Assembly (NCBI GenBank): GCA_023313575.1
Contig: JAJTTP010000031.1
Location: 62,001 to 126,000, forward strand
Direction of reading: 5' to 3'
Source of the DNA: Eutypella sp. D-1
Taxonomy: Eukaryota; Ascomycota; Sordariomycetes; Xylariales; Diatrypaceae
Length of the DNA stretch: 64,000 nucleotides
Part shown: positions 1 through 12,719 of the stretch, piece after piece
How positions within the stretch are numbered: the stretch's first letter is position 1
How the letters are laid out: each line of letters begins with the position of its first letter
Position numbers and translations under genes: made by a program
Notes under the pieces: generated by a model
Seen by the model: the letters and a program-made list of their open reading frames with translations, nothing else
Told to the model about the DNA's origin: nothing
Database searches by the model: none

Positions 1-3000
1 TTTTTACCTCTTCCCCTTCCTTAGCCGCCGAGGGAGATCCACAGCTGCACGATACTGCGCGAGCATCATGTTGACTCTGCCTGCCATGGTACTCCGTGTA
101 CATCCGAAAATGATACGTATTAACCGAGGCAGCGATTGATTTTGACAAGAAACCTTATGTATGTTTTTAGCCAGACGAAGGCTGGGTGATATAGCGCAGA
201 TCTATACATAGACACCGACTGACTACAAAGTAAGGGACCTGGGGTAGTCGGACATATTTGTCGATGCAAAGAGATGGCGCTAATGGGGCCACCTCGGCAG
301 CTACTCAAGTATATCCGTAAGATGGAGATGGCGAATACTGGCGGAAAAGGCGCGTGACATAAGAAATCCATTGTTACTTCAAAGGTTTTTTTTTTCTCTC
401 CCTAGGTACCTCTACTTGATATAAACCTACATACACTCAGTTGCCGTTCTACCGCATCGCATCGCATTCGGCCGGCGGCGCGCGCACAACTGCACCTCCA
501 AAAAAGAAAGAAAGAAAAAACCACCGCCAAGTCCCCCATAACGGGTCCATGTCCCCACCGGCGCATGAATGCATAAAATTCGACAATTTCCTTTTCCCTC
601 TTATGCCTCCATTACGACCTCAGTCCGCCTACTATGTACGGACGTTACGCGGAGTTGCTCCAAAAAGACCCAGAAGGAGAGAGAGGGCCGCTGAGGTAAC
701 AAACAAGCCACAGACCGACAGATGTAGAAGACAGCTTGAAGAGCCAAGCGCATATTCGGCCGTCGCCATTACTTCGGCCTCTTTTTTATTTCTTTTCCCA
801 CACACACACACTTGACCCTCTCTGCCATTGTTGCTCGCTCTCTCCTGTGCATGAACTTCAACTATACCCTTTCAGCCCCAGCTTTACGGGTAGTTGCTTT
901 AGTCGTTAAATCTCCTCCGGGTTGACCCCAGAGGTGGTTACCTATCTAGGTTGGCGACCTCTTTTAGTAGTACTCAAGTAGGCATGGTGAGGGCTACAGA
1001 GGAGGTCGGATTACCAAACCAGTTAGATAGAAAGCCCATACCTAAGGTAACCTTACCTGCAACCTAAAGTATAACTTTTATTATACCTTACCTAGGTACC
1101 CGTTGCCAGCCAGCCTCGGAGGGGGGGTACCTGAGCGGAAAGGCAAAAACTTTATTTCGGCCGCAGTCATTCTCGCATTGCCGTGGCCAGCCTCACCTGA
1201 ATGCTCAGCTCCGAACCAATGCAACCGAAATAGGGAATTAACTACTGCCTAGACAGGTAATTGCCTAACTGGGCTTAAGTTGAAGGGGGGGGGGGGGTAG
1301 TACATAACAAAAAATCTGAAGGAATATATAAGAATGTAGATTGTTAAGAACAATTACCAAAAAGTCCAACCCCACACCCATCCCTGGGGCCATACATCCA
1401 TTATCCACACATCTACACATCCATCCACCCTCCTTCCGTTCCCCCTCCCCCTCCCCCTCCCTAGCCTGCATCGTGCTTCTGCTGTGCTTTCCATTGCCGC
1501 CGTTGGCCTTCCCACCCTATCCTACCTATCTAAAGCCTGAAGACGTACGTACCTTGCAAGAGGGTACATAAGGCTATCGACCATCCTGCGCTGCCAAAGT
1601 GGCGGTCGGGGAGAATTTAAAATATACCTATTATTTGATTATTAAATATTTTATATAAAAAATGATGAAAAAGTCCACGTGCGTGTCATGAGAGAAAGCG
1701 TGCATGCTAGCCAGCCAGCTAACCTTGCTTCCTTCTCTGGTCTGGTTAGGCAGGCAAGAAATTGATTTGACTAAAAACTCTTCCCTACTCGGCCTGCTTT
1801 GGTCAAGCTGGTCCTGCTTGCTGCCGTTGCCCGCCGCCGGGCATGCCGCAGCAAGATCTGGTAGTCGGTGAGACCCTATACTCGCAACCTAAGGGTTGCC
1901 TTTTCCTCTCTTTACTTTTTGTATATGATATGTAATACTACTCCTCTTGGGTGCATGACAGGCAGGCAGGCAGGCAATGTGGTATTTGTCTAGAGTAGGT
2001 AGGTGGAATAAATGCATACACATGGATGGTGTTAGATTGGATATTGGTAAGTTCTGACATACAAGTTCATCAAGAGGAATGTGAGACACACAAGATATGC
2101 ATGTGTGTATACGTTTTCCAAATGGGAAGCTATCCAAGCAAGAGAGACGGGAAGAAGGAAAAAAAAGGGGGGTGGGAAAAGCAATTACGACCATAGAACA
2201 ACAACCCATAAAGCTTGAGTAACAAAGTCACTGTCACGCCAGCGTCAGTTAAGCTGATTACAAATATCAATGTCAGAAACAGAAAAGGGAAAAAAAAGAA
2301 TAGAGAAAAAAAAACGACTCCTTACGAGGAGATAGACCAGTCAAAGTAGAACGGATGCGCGGGAAAAGTCACGACACGGGCGCGAGATGAAGCCGGAGCT
2401 TTGCGCATCCCGCGTCCCGCATAAGGAATAGGCGATCCGTGGTACTACCCTACTGCACCCTCCGTCCGTATGTTAGGCGGTTTATATCATGCGGCTCCTC
2501 TTACACTTACACATGATTACACTTACCTGTACACACAACACACACAAGTTCTCATACACACACTTCTCTCCCCCTCTCGTAACCTCTGCAATTACCAAGC
2601 AAGATCTTGGCTAGGTATGTAGGTAGGTAGGTAGGTAGCTTGGGCTCGGCTTAGCCTGTTCTTATCCGACGAGTAAATTACCGGATATAGTAACTACCTA
2701 CCTACCTACCTAACAATCGTTGCATCCATCTTCCTTGCAACGAAAAAAAAAGAGAGACTCTCGGAGCTCAACTACCTAGCTACTAAGAAGTGACTAAGTA
2801 ATTAACCAACTCGATTCGCATGACGGCATGGTTGGTCGCGCCGGTCGGGTTAGGGTAAGGGGCGCCGCGCCCGCGCGCGCGTATGTGTGTGTGTGGCTCT
2901 CGTGCTAGGTGCACTAGTTAGTTCAAGCCTGGGCATCTAGGCATGGGGAGGGGGGAAGGGCATGGCATGGCGGCATGGGAACATGGATGGGGGCCTCCGT

Positions 3001-4142
3001 CCATGGTCCCCCTCCCCCCATATGCAGTGTTATGTATGTATGTAAGCCTCCCTGCGGCCAGTTTTCGCGGCCCATCGACGACATACGATACGAACCTTAA
3101 CTTGACCGAACTGGGGGCGGCGGGGGATCCCTTTTCTCTCTGTAGTTGATCTCTCTTTTTGGGCCTTTTCCGTTGAATTCACCGAGGTATATAAACCATA
3201 TGTGCCAGATAGCCCGTCAACCTGCTTACCTGGTTACGCCGACCGCCGGCGCTTAATCAAAACGTTCATGCATGCATGATGGATGGATAGGTAACGCTTC
3301 CGCTCCGCAGTGCAGCGCAGTGCATCGCAGCGCATCGCATTTGCAGCTGGGCCGATATAATGCCAGAACGCCGCGGGGGGGGGGGGACTTAAACTGCGTG
3401 TCGTTCTTTTGACAATGTACATTGCATGTAGACGCAACAGGTTTCCCTCGGGATCCGACAATATTCCGTAGTCACCTAACGGGAGGAGGGGGGCGCCTTG
3501 ATCTCGTGGGGCCGAGACACGTCGAGGAGGACAAGCAAGCAAAGTGTGAGGAAAGGGGAGAAGGGAGAGAGGCTTCGTTTACGGTCAATGGTGAGAGCAC
3601 ATATGTATGGGGACGGAATCGTGTGAGAATCATCAGATTTGTGGGATATTCTAGATAGGTAGATTTGGTTCTTCGCGAGGGGTTTCTCTTATGCTACAAA
3701 TTATGATTCCATTTCCAGTTCATTTTTGGGCACTTGTATACACAAAAAGTTACACTATAGCTCGCGCGTCCACCGTTAACGAACGACGCACCACTAGGCC
3801 ACGGCCTCTCTCTCTCCCTGCTGTGTGCTCCTCGTATGCCGGCGCGTTTTACTGCCCGCATCATCTCTCCATTTTGCTAAAATCCGAACGCCCGCCCAAC
3901 GAAAATCGAAATCGCCACGCCTGGGTTGAGAAAGAAAAACGAGAAGCAAACACACCCCAATGCATTATGTAGTAATCTCCGTCGTGACCCAAGCCACCAC
4001 CCCCCTTCCTCGGCATTCCCCCTCCCCACACCTCCTTATCTTCAGATATTCGTACCTCGTACCCCGCTAAGCCGACCCCCTTATACTAACCATCGCTGCC
4101 ATCTGCCATCTGCCCCATGCCTAACGCTTACCCCTTAACGCA
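1..4142. other. Gene-free left end, downstream of prp8
   Basis: No reading frame here looks like a protein I recognise. The open frames are short and follow low-complexity sequence. What is visible is a 13-base G run (1285-1297), a GGCA tract near 1960-1975, GGTA repeats near 2613-2638 answered by CCTA repeats near 2697-2712, an alternating CG then TG tract near 2868-2894, and another G run near 3376-3386. The right end holds the 3' flank of prp8. A lineage-specific or multi-exon gene with short exons could be hidden here. Confidence 0.5.
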
Positions 4143-7100
4143 TTAAGCGAAGTTATCACTGCGATCAACACCAATATCCTCGAGCTCAGCGAAATTCTGG
4201 AAGTGTAAGGGGCGGTGCTGGTCGCTGTAGAAGGGCAAGGGGGTATCGAGCTTGACATGGACGGGTTTCTTTTCGAGCCCCGCAAAGCTGCTGCCCATGA
4301 AGCTGTAGTTCCACTTGCCGGCGCCGTGGTCGTCGGGCACGAGGAAGAAGCCCCGGTACCGCGGGCTGAGGAGGAGCTTGCGCTTGAGGCCCATCGACGT
4401 CGTGAACCCCTGCGGCTGGTCGCTGCCGATGTCCTTGTTCTCCGCGCCCCATTTGTAGCCTTGCGGCGTCAGCGCCCATGCCGAGAGCGACACCGATCCG
4501 GGCGTGAAGGCTACGTCTACGGTGACGGTGTCGTACTCCTTCAGCTTCGGGTGGGCGTCGAGCAGACGCGCGTGTTCCGTCACGTCCGCCGCCGACATGT
4601 ACGGGAGCTCGTTGCCCGCCATCGTGTGGATCACGCCCAGCGGCTCCATGTCGCCGAGATACTCGTGTTGCGGGAGCTGCTGGGGCAGCTGGACGTTGCG
4701 CAGCCCGCCGATCTGAGGTACCATAACAATGCAGCGGATCTCCTTGACCTGCTTATTGTCGGGCGCCGATACTCCGTAGAGGTATCCGGCGACCTGCACG
4801 CGCAGGTCCGCGATGGTGATGAACTTCTTCAGGATGTTGTTGGGCATGACGTAGGTGATATCGTCCACATCGTTGTCCACGGACGAGACGTAGATGTTAT
4901 TGGACCGCGTTCGGAGATTGGACGTCGCGATGGCCCGGGTCCTCCACTCCGTCTTCGACGCGAACGTCTGCTGCTCGAATTGCGACGTCGTCGTGACGAT
5001 GATCTCCTCTCCATGCACATTCTGCGTCTTGGTCGTGACGGCCGTGAGTTGCTGCTGCTCTTGCTGCTGCTTCTCGATTTCTGCGGCCTGCTGTCTCTGC
5101 ATCGACGGCGCAGAGATCTCCATACCTAGAATAATGTCTCGGACTTCGCTGCTCGTGAGACTGGCAACGTTGACATTGTTCTTTTTGCCGTAGTCGTGGA
5201 GGATTAGGTCGCGCAGCTGCGTCTCGACCTTGATCCAATCCTCGTCGGACAAGGTTGGCCAGATGTGGTGCTGCTGTGTAATGACCGTCTTGTCGGGGCG
5301 AAGGATGAGTTTCGTCTTATCCGGATTGACGTGAAGGGCACGGAGGATGAGGACCAGACGGGAGAATGCAGTATACGAAGAGATGCTCTTCAACCACTCG
5401 TCATAGAGGTTGAACAGCACCATCTGCGGTTCAGTGGCTCGCAGAATCATATCTCCTAGCTTCTCCACCTTCATGGCAGCCTGGAAGGGAAGCTGCAGTT
5501 CTGAGGCTCGGATGGAGATGTTCGGGAAGTCTAGCAAATGGACTTCAAGAGGATCTAGCAATCCCTTCCGCGTGACGATGAGCTCTTGCGGCTGCTCCTC
5601 AATAGGGAGCGACCGAATCAAAGCCGCGACTTCCTCAGCGGTCTTCCACTTCGCCAACTGGCCGAGACGCTTCTGACCAGCCCAGACGCTGGTATGAATG
5701 ATCTTGAGGAACAACTGTCCGGTCCGAGGGTTGAAGATGAAGATAGCACCGTTGATGGGCTTCGTAGTCAAGTTACCCTCGAAGGTCTTGTGGATGGTGA
5801 CACGGTACACGTTGGTATCGTCGATGAAGAGCTTCGTCTGGTTGCTGAACAGCTCCGAGTAGTTCTGGGAGTTGAGGAATTCTTGGTTGCTCTCGGAAGC
5901 GTACAGCTGAAGACCCTTACGAATGCGTTCGCGAAGAACGTACAGGGCCGGGTTAGCCTTCATGATCTTCGCCATGGCCTGCTGGACCAGGACCTTCAAG
6001 CCGGGGAAGTATTGTCCGTAAGCAGAATACAGATTGTAAGCGAGATCAATGCCAATCATCAAACCAGTGGCCGACGGGTAGATACTCATACTGTCATTGG
6101 TGTAGTCGAGATACTTGGCGCGGGTATATCGCTCTATATCGTGCGAGTCATAATCACCATAGCGGAGTTGAACATCCAACCAGAACTTGTTTGTAGTCGT
6201 TGGCTCGATCACATCCTTGGTGTCGAAGAGTAGAGAGGGCCGAGTAACGTTCCACTTGTTGCTGGCGAACAGCAGGATATCCGCACAAGAACTGTTCATC
6301 TTGTACGACTTTCGGGGATGGATCGTCTCTTTCTGCACGGTCTCGATACCCAGCGACTCGAGCTCTTGATCGAACACCTGACAAAGGTCCATGACCACGG
6401 ACTCGTGGATCTTCTGCCACAAATGGGCTCGGAAGATCTGGATGAGGGAGATCTTGAGGGTGGGAATCTTGCCGTGTAAGAAAATACCCGTCAGATCAAG
6501 CTGTACCTGGAAACCGACATAGACGTTGGCTCGGTTGATGGTGGGCGACCACCACAGGGTAAAGCGACGGTTTGGAATCTGGTTGAGACCGGATCTCTGT
6601 GCATTGGTGAGCTTCTTGAACTTCATGGATTCCTCGAAACCACTGTTGTGAAGCACGAGATAGTCGTGCCGGAGATATAGCTGATCCTCGTCGACTCTGA
6701 ATCCAGCCCACTCAGTACTCTCTGTTTCGAGAGAGATATCCTCAACGGCGAAGCTGTGGACTTCGGGGATGAACCGCTTAGCACCTCCTTTACCCGCCAG
6801 GCATGGCGAGCTAAAGAGCAAATATTCATTCCTTGTCTCGGGCTCGAGAGCTGCAAACTCAGCGGCTGTCATCTCGATCGTGTCAAAAGGACCATGCGGT
6901 GAAGCCTCCTGTTGCCCTAAGCTTGCAAGATGCGCCTCCTCGCACACGGAGTCATCATCGTCCGAGTCCTCGAAGCTTCTATTCTTCCACTCGACAGTAG
7001 GGCCCCCGTACGCGTCGGCGCCGCCGCTCTTCTCCTTGTAGAAGACCAGAATATGGTTTGGTGTGACGACCAAATCCTCCATCTTGCCCCCCATCTTGAT

Positions 7101-10100
7101 GCGGTACAGGTAGTCTTTGCCGCTGACGATATTGAAAGCCCGCCGAGGTCCTCCATCAGGACCGAGAAGCAGGTCTCCCTCCTTGACGTCCTCGACCGCG
7201 ATCTGAGTGTGATCATATCGCAACAGCATGGTCCCCTTGGCGAGACACGCCTTCTCCCAGAAGAGACCCTCCCAGGAAGGGAAGCCTGTGGCCTTGAACA
7301 AAGTGTGCTCAAGGATCGTCTCAACACCACCGAGCGCTTGGATAACGTCGGTACGGTAAGCATTGAGGTTCCACAGCTTGCCATCGTGGCGCTGGCTCGT
7401 CCACCAGAAAGGGTTGCTCTTCATGAGCTGGTAGATCTTGAACTCGCTCCGCGTCCGGAAGCCCTTGTCAAAGCTCAGAGTGCTCCTGTCCTTCTGGAAG
7501 AGTGTGTTGATACGGGGCAGACCGCGGTCCCAGCTGTCCTCGAGATCCTCGAGCGTAAGCCGGCGGTTCTGCTGGTTGGCTTCTAAGCGCTTCTGGGAGT
7601 ACTCCGTCCAGACTCTCTGGGAGTCGATGAACTCAGACTCCCATGGGACGATGTATCGGAAGATGTTCGGAATGAGGGTCTCTTCGTCGTGAGTCATACC
7701 AGCCCTATAATGTGTCACACCCGTATCGGTCTGTTTGGACCATCTTTTATCGCTTGCGGGAATGAGAATATGTGAGCCGGAGATCATACCAAGACCACCG
7801 AGTTCCTTGGGAGTGTAGAAGACAGCCGGAGGGAAACGAGAAGGCATCTTCGAGTTCAGTCCGATCTTTACTCGCGTCTGAATCTTGGTCTCGCACTTGA
7901 CGATGGTGTCTAGTAAGTTGACTGTTGACACCGCCGCCTCACGGTAGTAAGTGAAAAGGGCGATGAGTGCCGTGTTCCACTTGTTGGCAATCTTAGTAAA
8001 CGTGGTCGAGCCAGAAGACATGAGAATCTGCCGTATCCTGTTGTTGAACTTCTGAATATCCTCCTCAGTGACCTGCAGGAAGGCATGCGCCGTTCTCTCC
8101 TTGGTGGTGTTGTCTACAAGTGACCAAATACTGTCCTTGATGGGGAACTCGTCGTTCTGGTTTCTGATCTTCGGCAGGATGCGGACCTCGAAGCCGCACA
8201 TCGAGAACAGAAGATTCGGGTTGTCACGGCTGTAGACGCTGGCGAAGGTATCATCCCATTCTATGGTGGTAACAGATCGAGGCAAACGGTTCTTCAGATC
8301 CCAGAAAACAGCGCGACCTAGGTTAACATCGTGTCGCATCAGCCGCATCCGAGAATCCCTCGGCCAGCACTTTTTGCTCTTGTAGCCGATGACATTCTCG
8401 AAGTTAGGGTCGGGCTGTTCTGTCAGGAAGCGCTGGATGAGATCACGAGATTCCTCGGCAGTGAATCGCAAGAACACCCATATTTTGTCGATGTACCTCG
8501 TGTACAGACGGATGGGATGCTTCGTCTCGGTCTCGCGGTCACGGAACTGCAGGAAGTCGTTGGGGCTCTGCGGCGGACCAGCGATCTCGCTCGCGCGGTT
8601 CAAACCCAGGAGCAGGAGATCCAGGACAAGGCCATAGTACTGGAAAACGAAGCCCGAGAACTGAAGCCCGCGGATCATGCCATAACTGTTGACATGATTC
8701 ATGTCCTTGTAGGTGAGCTGTACGTTGTTCTTGGCGCTGATGTAGTCGGCCAAATTGTGATCCATGATCAATCTCAATAATCGGTTTAACAAGGTAAGAT
8801 CGATCTTTTCGTACACCTTAGAAAGCTCGGTCTCGATCATGACGTTGCACTCGCCATCAGCAGTCTCCCAGACTTTGTCCAGGTTGTTGATACCCTGGGC
8901 CCATTTGTACACCAAAAGAGGGGGCACCTCGGAGTCTGAGGGCTTAATCCAGTTGGGGAACAGGTGGCGTTGGTCAGCCTGGTACCACAAGTACTGATCA
9001 AGATATGCGTCGCTGATCTTCTCGATAGGCTCGATGTCATAAACGGGGTTGATGGTGCTGTAGTTGTCGTTCATGTCGATCTGGACTTCCTTGAATGCAC
9101 GCTGGGTGAGAAGGAACCGCTTGATACGCTCCAACGTCGTTCCTGGGCTATCGTAGGCCTGTTCAATAAGCGCGAGCTCTTCTCTCTGGCTCTGGTTCAG
9201 GCGGCCCTTGACGGAATAGGCTTCGCGAAGGCGCTCAAGGGCAAGGATCAGGATCTTGGTGTCGTGCTTGTAGGAGACGCTCGGGAAAGGAATGGGTGTA
9301 AATTTGCGGCTCTCTAGCCAATGGACGGTTGTCGTGTAGATCGCAACGGCCTCTTCGGAAGATACATAAGGACCGTCCTTCATGTAGTTGTGCTGCCTCT
9401 CCTGCTCTGCCTTGAGCCAGAGACGAGTCAGACGACCCACGTTCTTCTTTGCGACCGTCTTATCAACAGTAGCGCCTCGTCGAATACGTTCTCGGTTGTA
9501 GTGAGCGACCGAGATCCACCAGTCGGCCTTGGCCTTGACATATCGTAGGATAATGTTCTCGATCGGTGCGGGTAAGCCTGGTACCTTCCAAGGTATATTA
9601 CTCTTCCAGCACCTCCACGCCTCGGACAGATGTTGAAGTACGGTATTAACCTTGTTCTGCTTGATACCTTCGGGCATCATATCCATGAGATCAGACATGA
9701 CCGAGGCTCGTAACTCCAGGTCAAAATGCGACTCTACTCGTTGTTTGGTCACAGTCTTCGCAACGCCCTTGCTATGCCGACCCTCGAACTGACGCGAGAG
9801 CAAGTTCCCAAGCCATCGCTCGAGAAGCGGGATAATTCCCCTCATAAAGAAGAGCCATACCCGCCAAGCCGGTGCCCAGAAACCACAACCCGGCCCCTTT
9901 CCAACAGGACCGCTGTTAAACCGGTAGTAGATGAGATGCTTCAAATCCTTGCATGACCGGATCTGGTGCATGAGCTTATACTTGTAACGGTACATACCGG
10001 TCAGCTGACCAACATGGTTGAAAGCGTATAGAATGCCGTCGGCCAGCTGGAACGCATCGATGTTACCAAGCCGATATTGAACTTGAGCATCCACGATGAG

Positions 10101-11876
10101 CTTCGTAAGGCGCAGAATTTCTCGCATTAGGTGGAAGGCATTTCCGAAGCGCGACTTCTTTCTTTCCTTCGTTGTCAGCGTCTTGACAGGCTTCAAGTTA
10201 AAGTTGTAGTCGAGATGGAGATATGTAAGGTTCTTCCTGTGGATCAGGAGGTTTAGCATGTTGAAACCCTGTCGGCAGACCTGAAGGCCAGCTTCTACCC
10301 AGTCGATGGTGGTCTGTTGGAAGAACTTCGTTTGCTTCAGGCTCGTCAAAAGATTCTGTCTGTTGATGGCCTTCGGCTTCTTCTTGTGGAGCTCGTTGAG
10401 CACATATGTCTTCAGCAGCTTCTGGTACGACACCCGCACCTTGACGGGCTGCTTCGGAGGGCAGTGTTCGAGGTACCACTGCTTAACCAGAGGGACGTCT
10501 TGTGCCCGAACCATGCGGCCGGACCGACGGTCGAAGGGGAACGGAGCCCACCATAACGCGATCGCCGACGACGTATCTTCGGTATACAACTCCTCATCAG
10601 CCAAAAAGGGCTCGACCTCCCCCGGTAGCTCGAAGGCATCCTCTTCATCCTCTTCGATATTACCCGGGCCGAAGATCTCGTCTTCGTGGGAGATAGAGAT
10701 GTTCTTTGGGGCCACTGATCGCGAAGAGATCGGATTGATCGTGGGATCGAAGTGAAACGCGGGCATGTTCGGGTCATCAGACTTGGTATAGACAATCTGA
10801 GGGTATGAAAACCAGTCTAGCTGCACACTCCGGGGCAGTGAGTTATATAGGTACGGATAAGCAACGCGCGACTCGGTTCGAATCGGGGTGCGGAAGATGA
10901 TCCTGTCGATAGCGTTGAACTCTCCGAAGTCTTCGTCATTGGGATCGATGTCTTTATATAAGGGTTCGAAACGAGGGCCTCCAGGCAAGGCAACATTGAG
11001 AGCCTTCGCAGTCAACAGACTCTTCAGATCGAATAGATAGAAATAATTAGGGTCGACGACCTCGCTCAGTAAGGGGCGACTCAGTCGGTGTAGGGTGGCC
11101 ATCTGCTGCAAGGTGAGATTCCACGACTTATAACTCGGGCCGTTGACATGTTCGGTGTCCAATAACGGTCGGTGGTCATAAAACCACTCGTAAACAGCCG
11201 CATCTTCCTCCTCGTCAAGCTCCATCTGAATAGGCTCGAGCGGCTCGACATCTTCGATGTTTTCGGACCAGGACAAGGGAGGCTCCTCATCGTCGAAGGG
11301 AGGAAAGCGCATCCTCTTGAACAGTCGCCGATCACTCTTCTCCTTCCGCATCGTCAACCACATCGTAGCCCACTGCGCATGAAAAACGGGAGGGATGACG
11401 CGAGGAATCTCGTTGACGAGGGTCAGGCATCCGTTTACATGATACAGAACCTTGACTTCTCTCGCCGACTCCCAGGGCATGGGCATATTTTCGAGAAGCT
11501 TCATGACGGCGTGGGGCATGAACTTCAGGGCTCCGAGGTAACTCCGCTTGTCGCTCGTATACTTCTTCTGGGAGACATCACCTATATCCTTGACAATCTT
11601 GCGCAGATGTTCGGGGGGCATGTCGGCCTTCTGGGTCTCGACGAAGCCGGCTTTTCGCTTCTCGCCGAAGCGGTTGCGCTGGTTCCGCAGCCATTCCTTC
11701 TTCTTCTGCGCGAACTTGGCGATATGAGGATCAGTTGGAGGGCGGTATCCCGGAGGAGGAGGAGGGGGAGGAGCTGCTCCAGGAGGCGGTGGCGGGAGAT
11801 CTGAAGGGGGACCTGGGGGAGGAGGAGGTGGCGGCGGAGGTCCCCATCCTGGAGGCGGTGGTGGTGGAAAGGACAT
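4143..11876 (-). CDS. prp8: Pre-mRNA-splicing factor Prp8 with in-frame mini-intein
   Basis: This is the central U5 snRNP protein that holds the spliceosome catalytic core. One uninterrupted frame encodes 2577 residues. Removing the 201-residue intein (residues 1544-1744) leaves 2376, the usual fungal Prp8 length. The start is a proline-rich tail ([11 protein letters not shown]). The sequence then follows the Prp8 order: PRO8NT and PROCN regions, the large RT-like/linker region, an RNase H-like domain IV from roughly residue 1870, and a C-terminal Jab1/MPN domain near residue 2415 ([14 protein letters not shown]). The end ([16 protein letters not shown]...DNFA) matches the family C-terminus. 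No introns are present despite 7.7 kb of coding sequence. It is divergent from the eL34 gene, with 843 bases between the two starts. The host frame stays open on both sides of the intein, so a working product is expected only after protein splicing. Confidence 0.97.
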   Translation of the reverse strand: MSFPPPPPPGWGPPPPPPPPPGPPSDLPPPPPGAAPPPPPPPGYRPPTDPHIAKFAQKKKEWLRNQRNRFGEKRKAGFVETQKADMPPEHLRKIVKDIGDVSQKKYTSDKRSYLGALKFMPHAVMKLLENMPMPWESAREVKVLYHVNGCLTLVNEIPRVIPPVFHAQWATMWLTMRKEKSDRRLFKRMRFPPFDDEEPPLSWSENIEDVEPLEPIQMELDEEEDAAVYEWFYDHRPLLDTEHVNGPSYKSWNLTLQQMATLHRLSRPLLSEVVDPNYFYLFDLKSLLTAKALNVALPGGPRFEPLYKDIDPNDEDFGEFNAIDRIIFRTPIRTESRVAYPYLYNSLPRSVQLDWFSYPQIVYTKSDDPNMPAFHFDPTINPISSRSVAPKNISISHEDEIFGPGNIEEDEEDAFELPGEVEPFLADEELYTEDTSSAIALWWAPFPFDRRSGRMVRAQDVPLVKQWYLEHCPPKQPVKVRVSYQKLLKTYVLNELHKKKPKAINRQNLLTSLKQTKFFQQTTIDWVEAGLQVCRQGFNMLNLLIHRKNLTYLHLDYNFNLKPVKTLTTKERKKSRFGNAFHLMREILRLTKLIVDAQVQYRLGNIDAFQLADGILYAFNHVGQLTGMYRYKYKLMHQIRSCKDLKHLIYYRFNSGPVGKGPGCGFWAPAWRVWLFFMRGIIPLLERWLGNLLSRQFEGRHSKGVAKTVTKQRVESHFDLELRASVMSDLMDMMPEGIKQNKVNTVLQHLSEAWRCWKSNIPWKVPGLPAPIENIILRYVKAKADWWISVAHYNRERIRRGATVDKTVAKKNVGRLTRLWLKAEQERQHNYMKDGPYVSSEEAVAIYTTTVHWLESRKFTPIPFPSVSYKHDTKILILALERLREAYSVKGRLNQSQREELALIEQAYDSPGTTLERIKRFLLTQRAFKEVQIDMNDNYSTINPVYDIEPIEKISDAYLDQYLWYQADQRHLFPNWIKPSDSEVPPLLVYKWAQGINNLDKVWETADGECNVMIETELSKVYEKIDLTLLNRLLRLIMDHNLADYISAKNNVQLTYKDMNHVNSYGMIRGLQFSGFVFQYYGLVLDLLLLGLNRASEIAGPPQSPNDFLQFRDRETETKHPIRLYTRYIDKIWVFLRFTAEESRDLIQRFLTEQPDPNFENVIGYKSKKCWPRDSRMRLMRHDVNLGRAVFWDLKNRLPRSVTTIEWDDTFASVYSRDNPNLLFSMCGFEVRILPKIRNQNDEFPIKDSIWSLVDNTTKERTAHAFLQVTEEDIQKFNNRIRQILMSSGSTTFTKIANKWNTALIALFTYYREAAVSTVNLLDTIVKCETKIQTRVKIGLNSKMPSRFPPAVFYTPKELGGLGMISGSHILIPASDKRWSKQTDTGVTHYRAGMTHDEETLIPNIFRYIVPWESEFIDSQRVWTEYSQKRLEANQQNRRLTLEDLEDSWDRGLPRINTLFQKDRSTLSFDKGFRTRSEFKIYQLMKSNPFWWTSQRHDGKLWNLNAYRTDVIQALGGVETILEHTLFKATGFPSWEGLFWEKACLAKGTMLLRYDHTQIAVEDVKEGDLLLGPDGGPRRAFNIVSGKDYLYRIKMGGKMEDLVVTPNHILVFYKEKSGGADAYGGPTVEWKNRSFEDSDDDDSVCEEAHLASLGQQEASPHGPFDTIEMTAAEFAALEPETRNEYLLFSSPCLAGKGGAKRFIPEVHSFAVEDISLETESTEWAGFRVDEDQLYLRHDYLVLHNSGFEESMKFKKLTNAQRSGLNQIPNRRFTLWWSPTINRANVYVGFQVQLDLTGIFLHGKIPTLKISLIQIFRAHLWQKIHESVVMDLCQVFDQELESLGIETVQKETIHPRKSYKMNSSCADILLFASNKWNVTRPSLLFDTKDVIEPTTTNKFWLDVQLRYGDYDSHDIERYTRAKYLDYTNDSMSIYPSATGLMIGIDLAYNLYSAYGQYFPGLKVLVQQAMAKIMKANPALYVLRERIRKGLQLYASESNQEFLNSQNYSELFSNQTKLFIDDTNVYRVTIHKTFEGNLTTKPINGAIFIFNPRTGQLFLKIIHTSVWAGQKRLGQLAKWKTAEEVAALIRSLPIEEQPQELIVTRKGLLDPLEVHLLDFPNISIRASELQLPFQAAMKVEKLGDMILRATEPQMVLFNLYDEWLKSISSYTAFSRLVLILRALHVNPDKTKLILRPDKTVITQQHHIWPTLSDEDWIKVETQLRDLILHDYGKKNNVNVASLTSSEVRDIILGMEISAPSMQRQQAAEIEKQQQEQQQLTAVTTKTQNVHGEEIIVTTTSQFEQQTFASKTEWRTRAIATSNLRTRSNNIYVSSVDNDVDDITYVMPNNILKKFITIADLRVQVAGYLYGVSAPDNKQVKEIRCIVMVPQIGGLRNVQLPQQLPQHEYLGDMEPLGVIHTMAGNELPYMSAADVTEHARLLDAHPKLKEYDTVTVDVAFTPGSVSLSAWALTPQGYKWGAENKDIGSDQPQGFTTSMGLKRKLLLSPRYRGFFLVPDDHGAGKWNYSFMGSSFAGLEKKPVHVKLDTPLPFYSDQHRPLHFQNFAELEDIGVDRSDNFA
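6645..7247 (-). mobile_element. Prp8 mini-intein (PRP8-a site), no endonuclease
   Basis: The 201-residue insert begins at Cys1 (CLAKGT, block A) right after the extein GLFWEKA and ends in LVLHN, with Ser (SGFEESMK) as the first C-extein residue. Block B is visible as VVTPNH, giving Thr62 and His65. The penultimate His200 and terminal Asn201 are intact, and a block F-like [10 protein letters not shown] precedes the end. All residues needed for splicing are therefore present. Between blocks B and F only about 100 residues remain, including an acidic stretch around residues 93-104 ([12 protein letters not shown]). No LAGLIDADG motif is seen, so this is a mini-intein unable to home by itself. From memory, it sits at the insertion point known for Cryptococcus, Aspergillus and Histoplasma PRP8 inteins, in the conserved loop close to the spliceosome active site. 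Confidence 0.95.
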
Positions 11877-12719
11877 CTTCGAAGTCGAGGGGTGGCTGTA
11901 AAGTCGTTGAAAGCTAGATTCCTAGAATTCAATGACGAGGGAAACGTTTTTTCGAGATGTCGCTTTCGCAAGCGCGCCGCGGTGGAACGCGGTTGAGATC
12001 GCGAAGATCGAGCACAATCAGACGCGCGCGATGATAATTACAAATTACAAAATTCACTGGAGAAATGATAAACAGTGGCGCTTGATGGGCGGTCCGTGAT
12101 AAAGACCTTTTTTTTAAAGGATGACCGCACCGAAACGATGGGATTTATGATGGTTGATGGTGATGATGATGATGATAATTACAGGAATCGCCTCTTCCTT
12201 CCCATCACCACCTTGAGATTTTCCTCTACTAACTAGTGGTAAGAGCTCTTCTGAGTTAGTAGGCGCTGGTAGGTTGGCAGGTAAGAAGCAAGACCCACTT
12301 GGACAAATTTGATCTAATACTAAAATAGCTAGCACTCACGTGATTACGTAGAAGCTTTTCATCGTCAAAGAGTGCCAGCTGCCACGTATTGGTAATGGAT
12401 CTCACAGCTTAAATGGCCAGCTGCCAGCACAATGTGGCTATATCTCACGTGATAAGCCAATCTCTACAAGTGGATCCAGTGGCTTATCAAGGAATCTCTG
12501 CTCTCATTGGTCAAACAAGCGGACACTAATTCTACACAATTGACACACAAACTGCCTTATCACTTTTTGCCAATTTTTCCCACTAAGCCTACCAAAAATA
12601 ATTCCTCCTCCATCCGCACGAGAAGACAAGAAAAAGTTGCATCACGACGACGACCAACAACACCAACAACAACCACCACCCTCACCACCACACCGACAAG
12701 TTCGCCAAACACCGTCAAA
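11877..12719. promoter_or_regulatory. Bidirectional promoter between prp8 and eL34
   Basis: This 843-base region separates two divergent housekeeping genes. It contains two copies of TCACGTGAT (from 12336 and 12445), the palindromic E-box core used by Cbf1/bHLH factors in fungi. Two copies of GCCAGCTGCCA (from 12374 and 12416) lie between them. An inverted CCAAT element (CATTGGTCAA) lies near 12505. The eL34 side ends in a CA-rich untranslated leader (about 12640-12719). The role of these motifs is inferred from position and duplication, not shown. Confidence 0.55.

Noticed and set aside
441..815. 124-residue plus-strand frame at the left end
   Set aside because: Composition follows local Lys- and Pro-coding repeats. 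No splice partners or family resemblance were seen.
4215..5129. 304-residue plus-strand frame opposite prp8
   Set aside because: It is the reverse of a strongly conserved Prp8 coding region and has the skewed Leu/Val/Arg composition of an antisense shadow.
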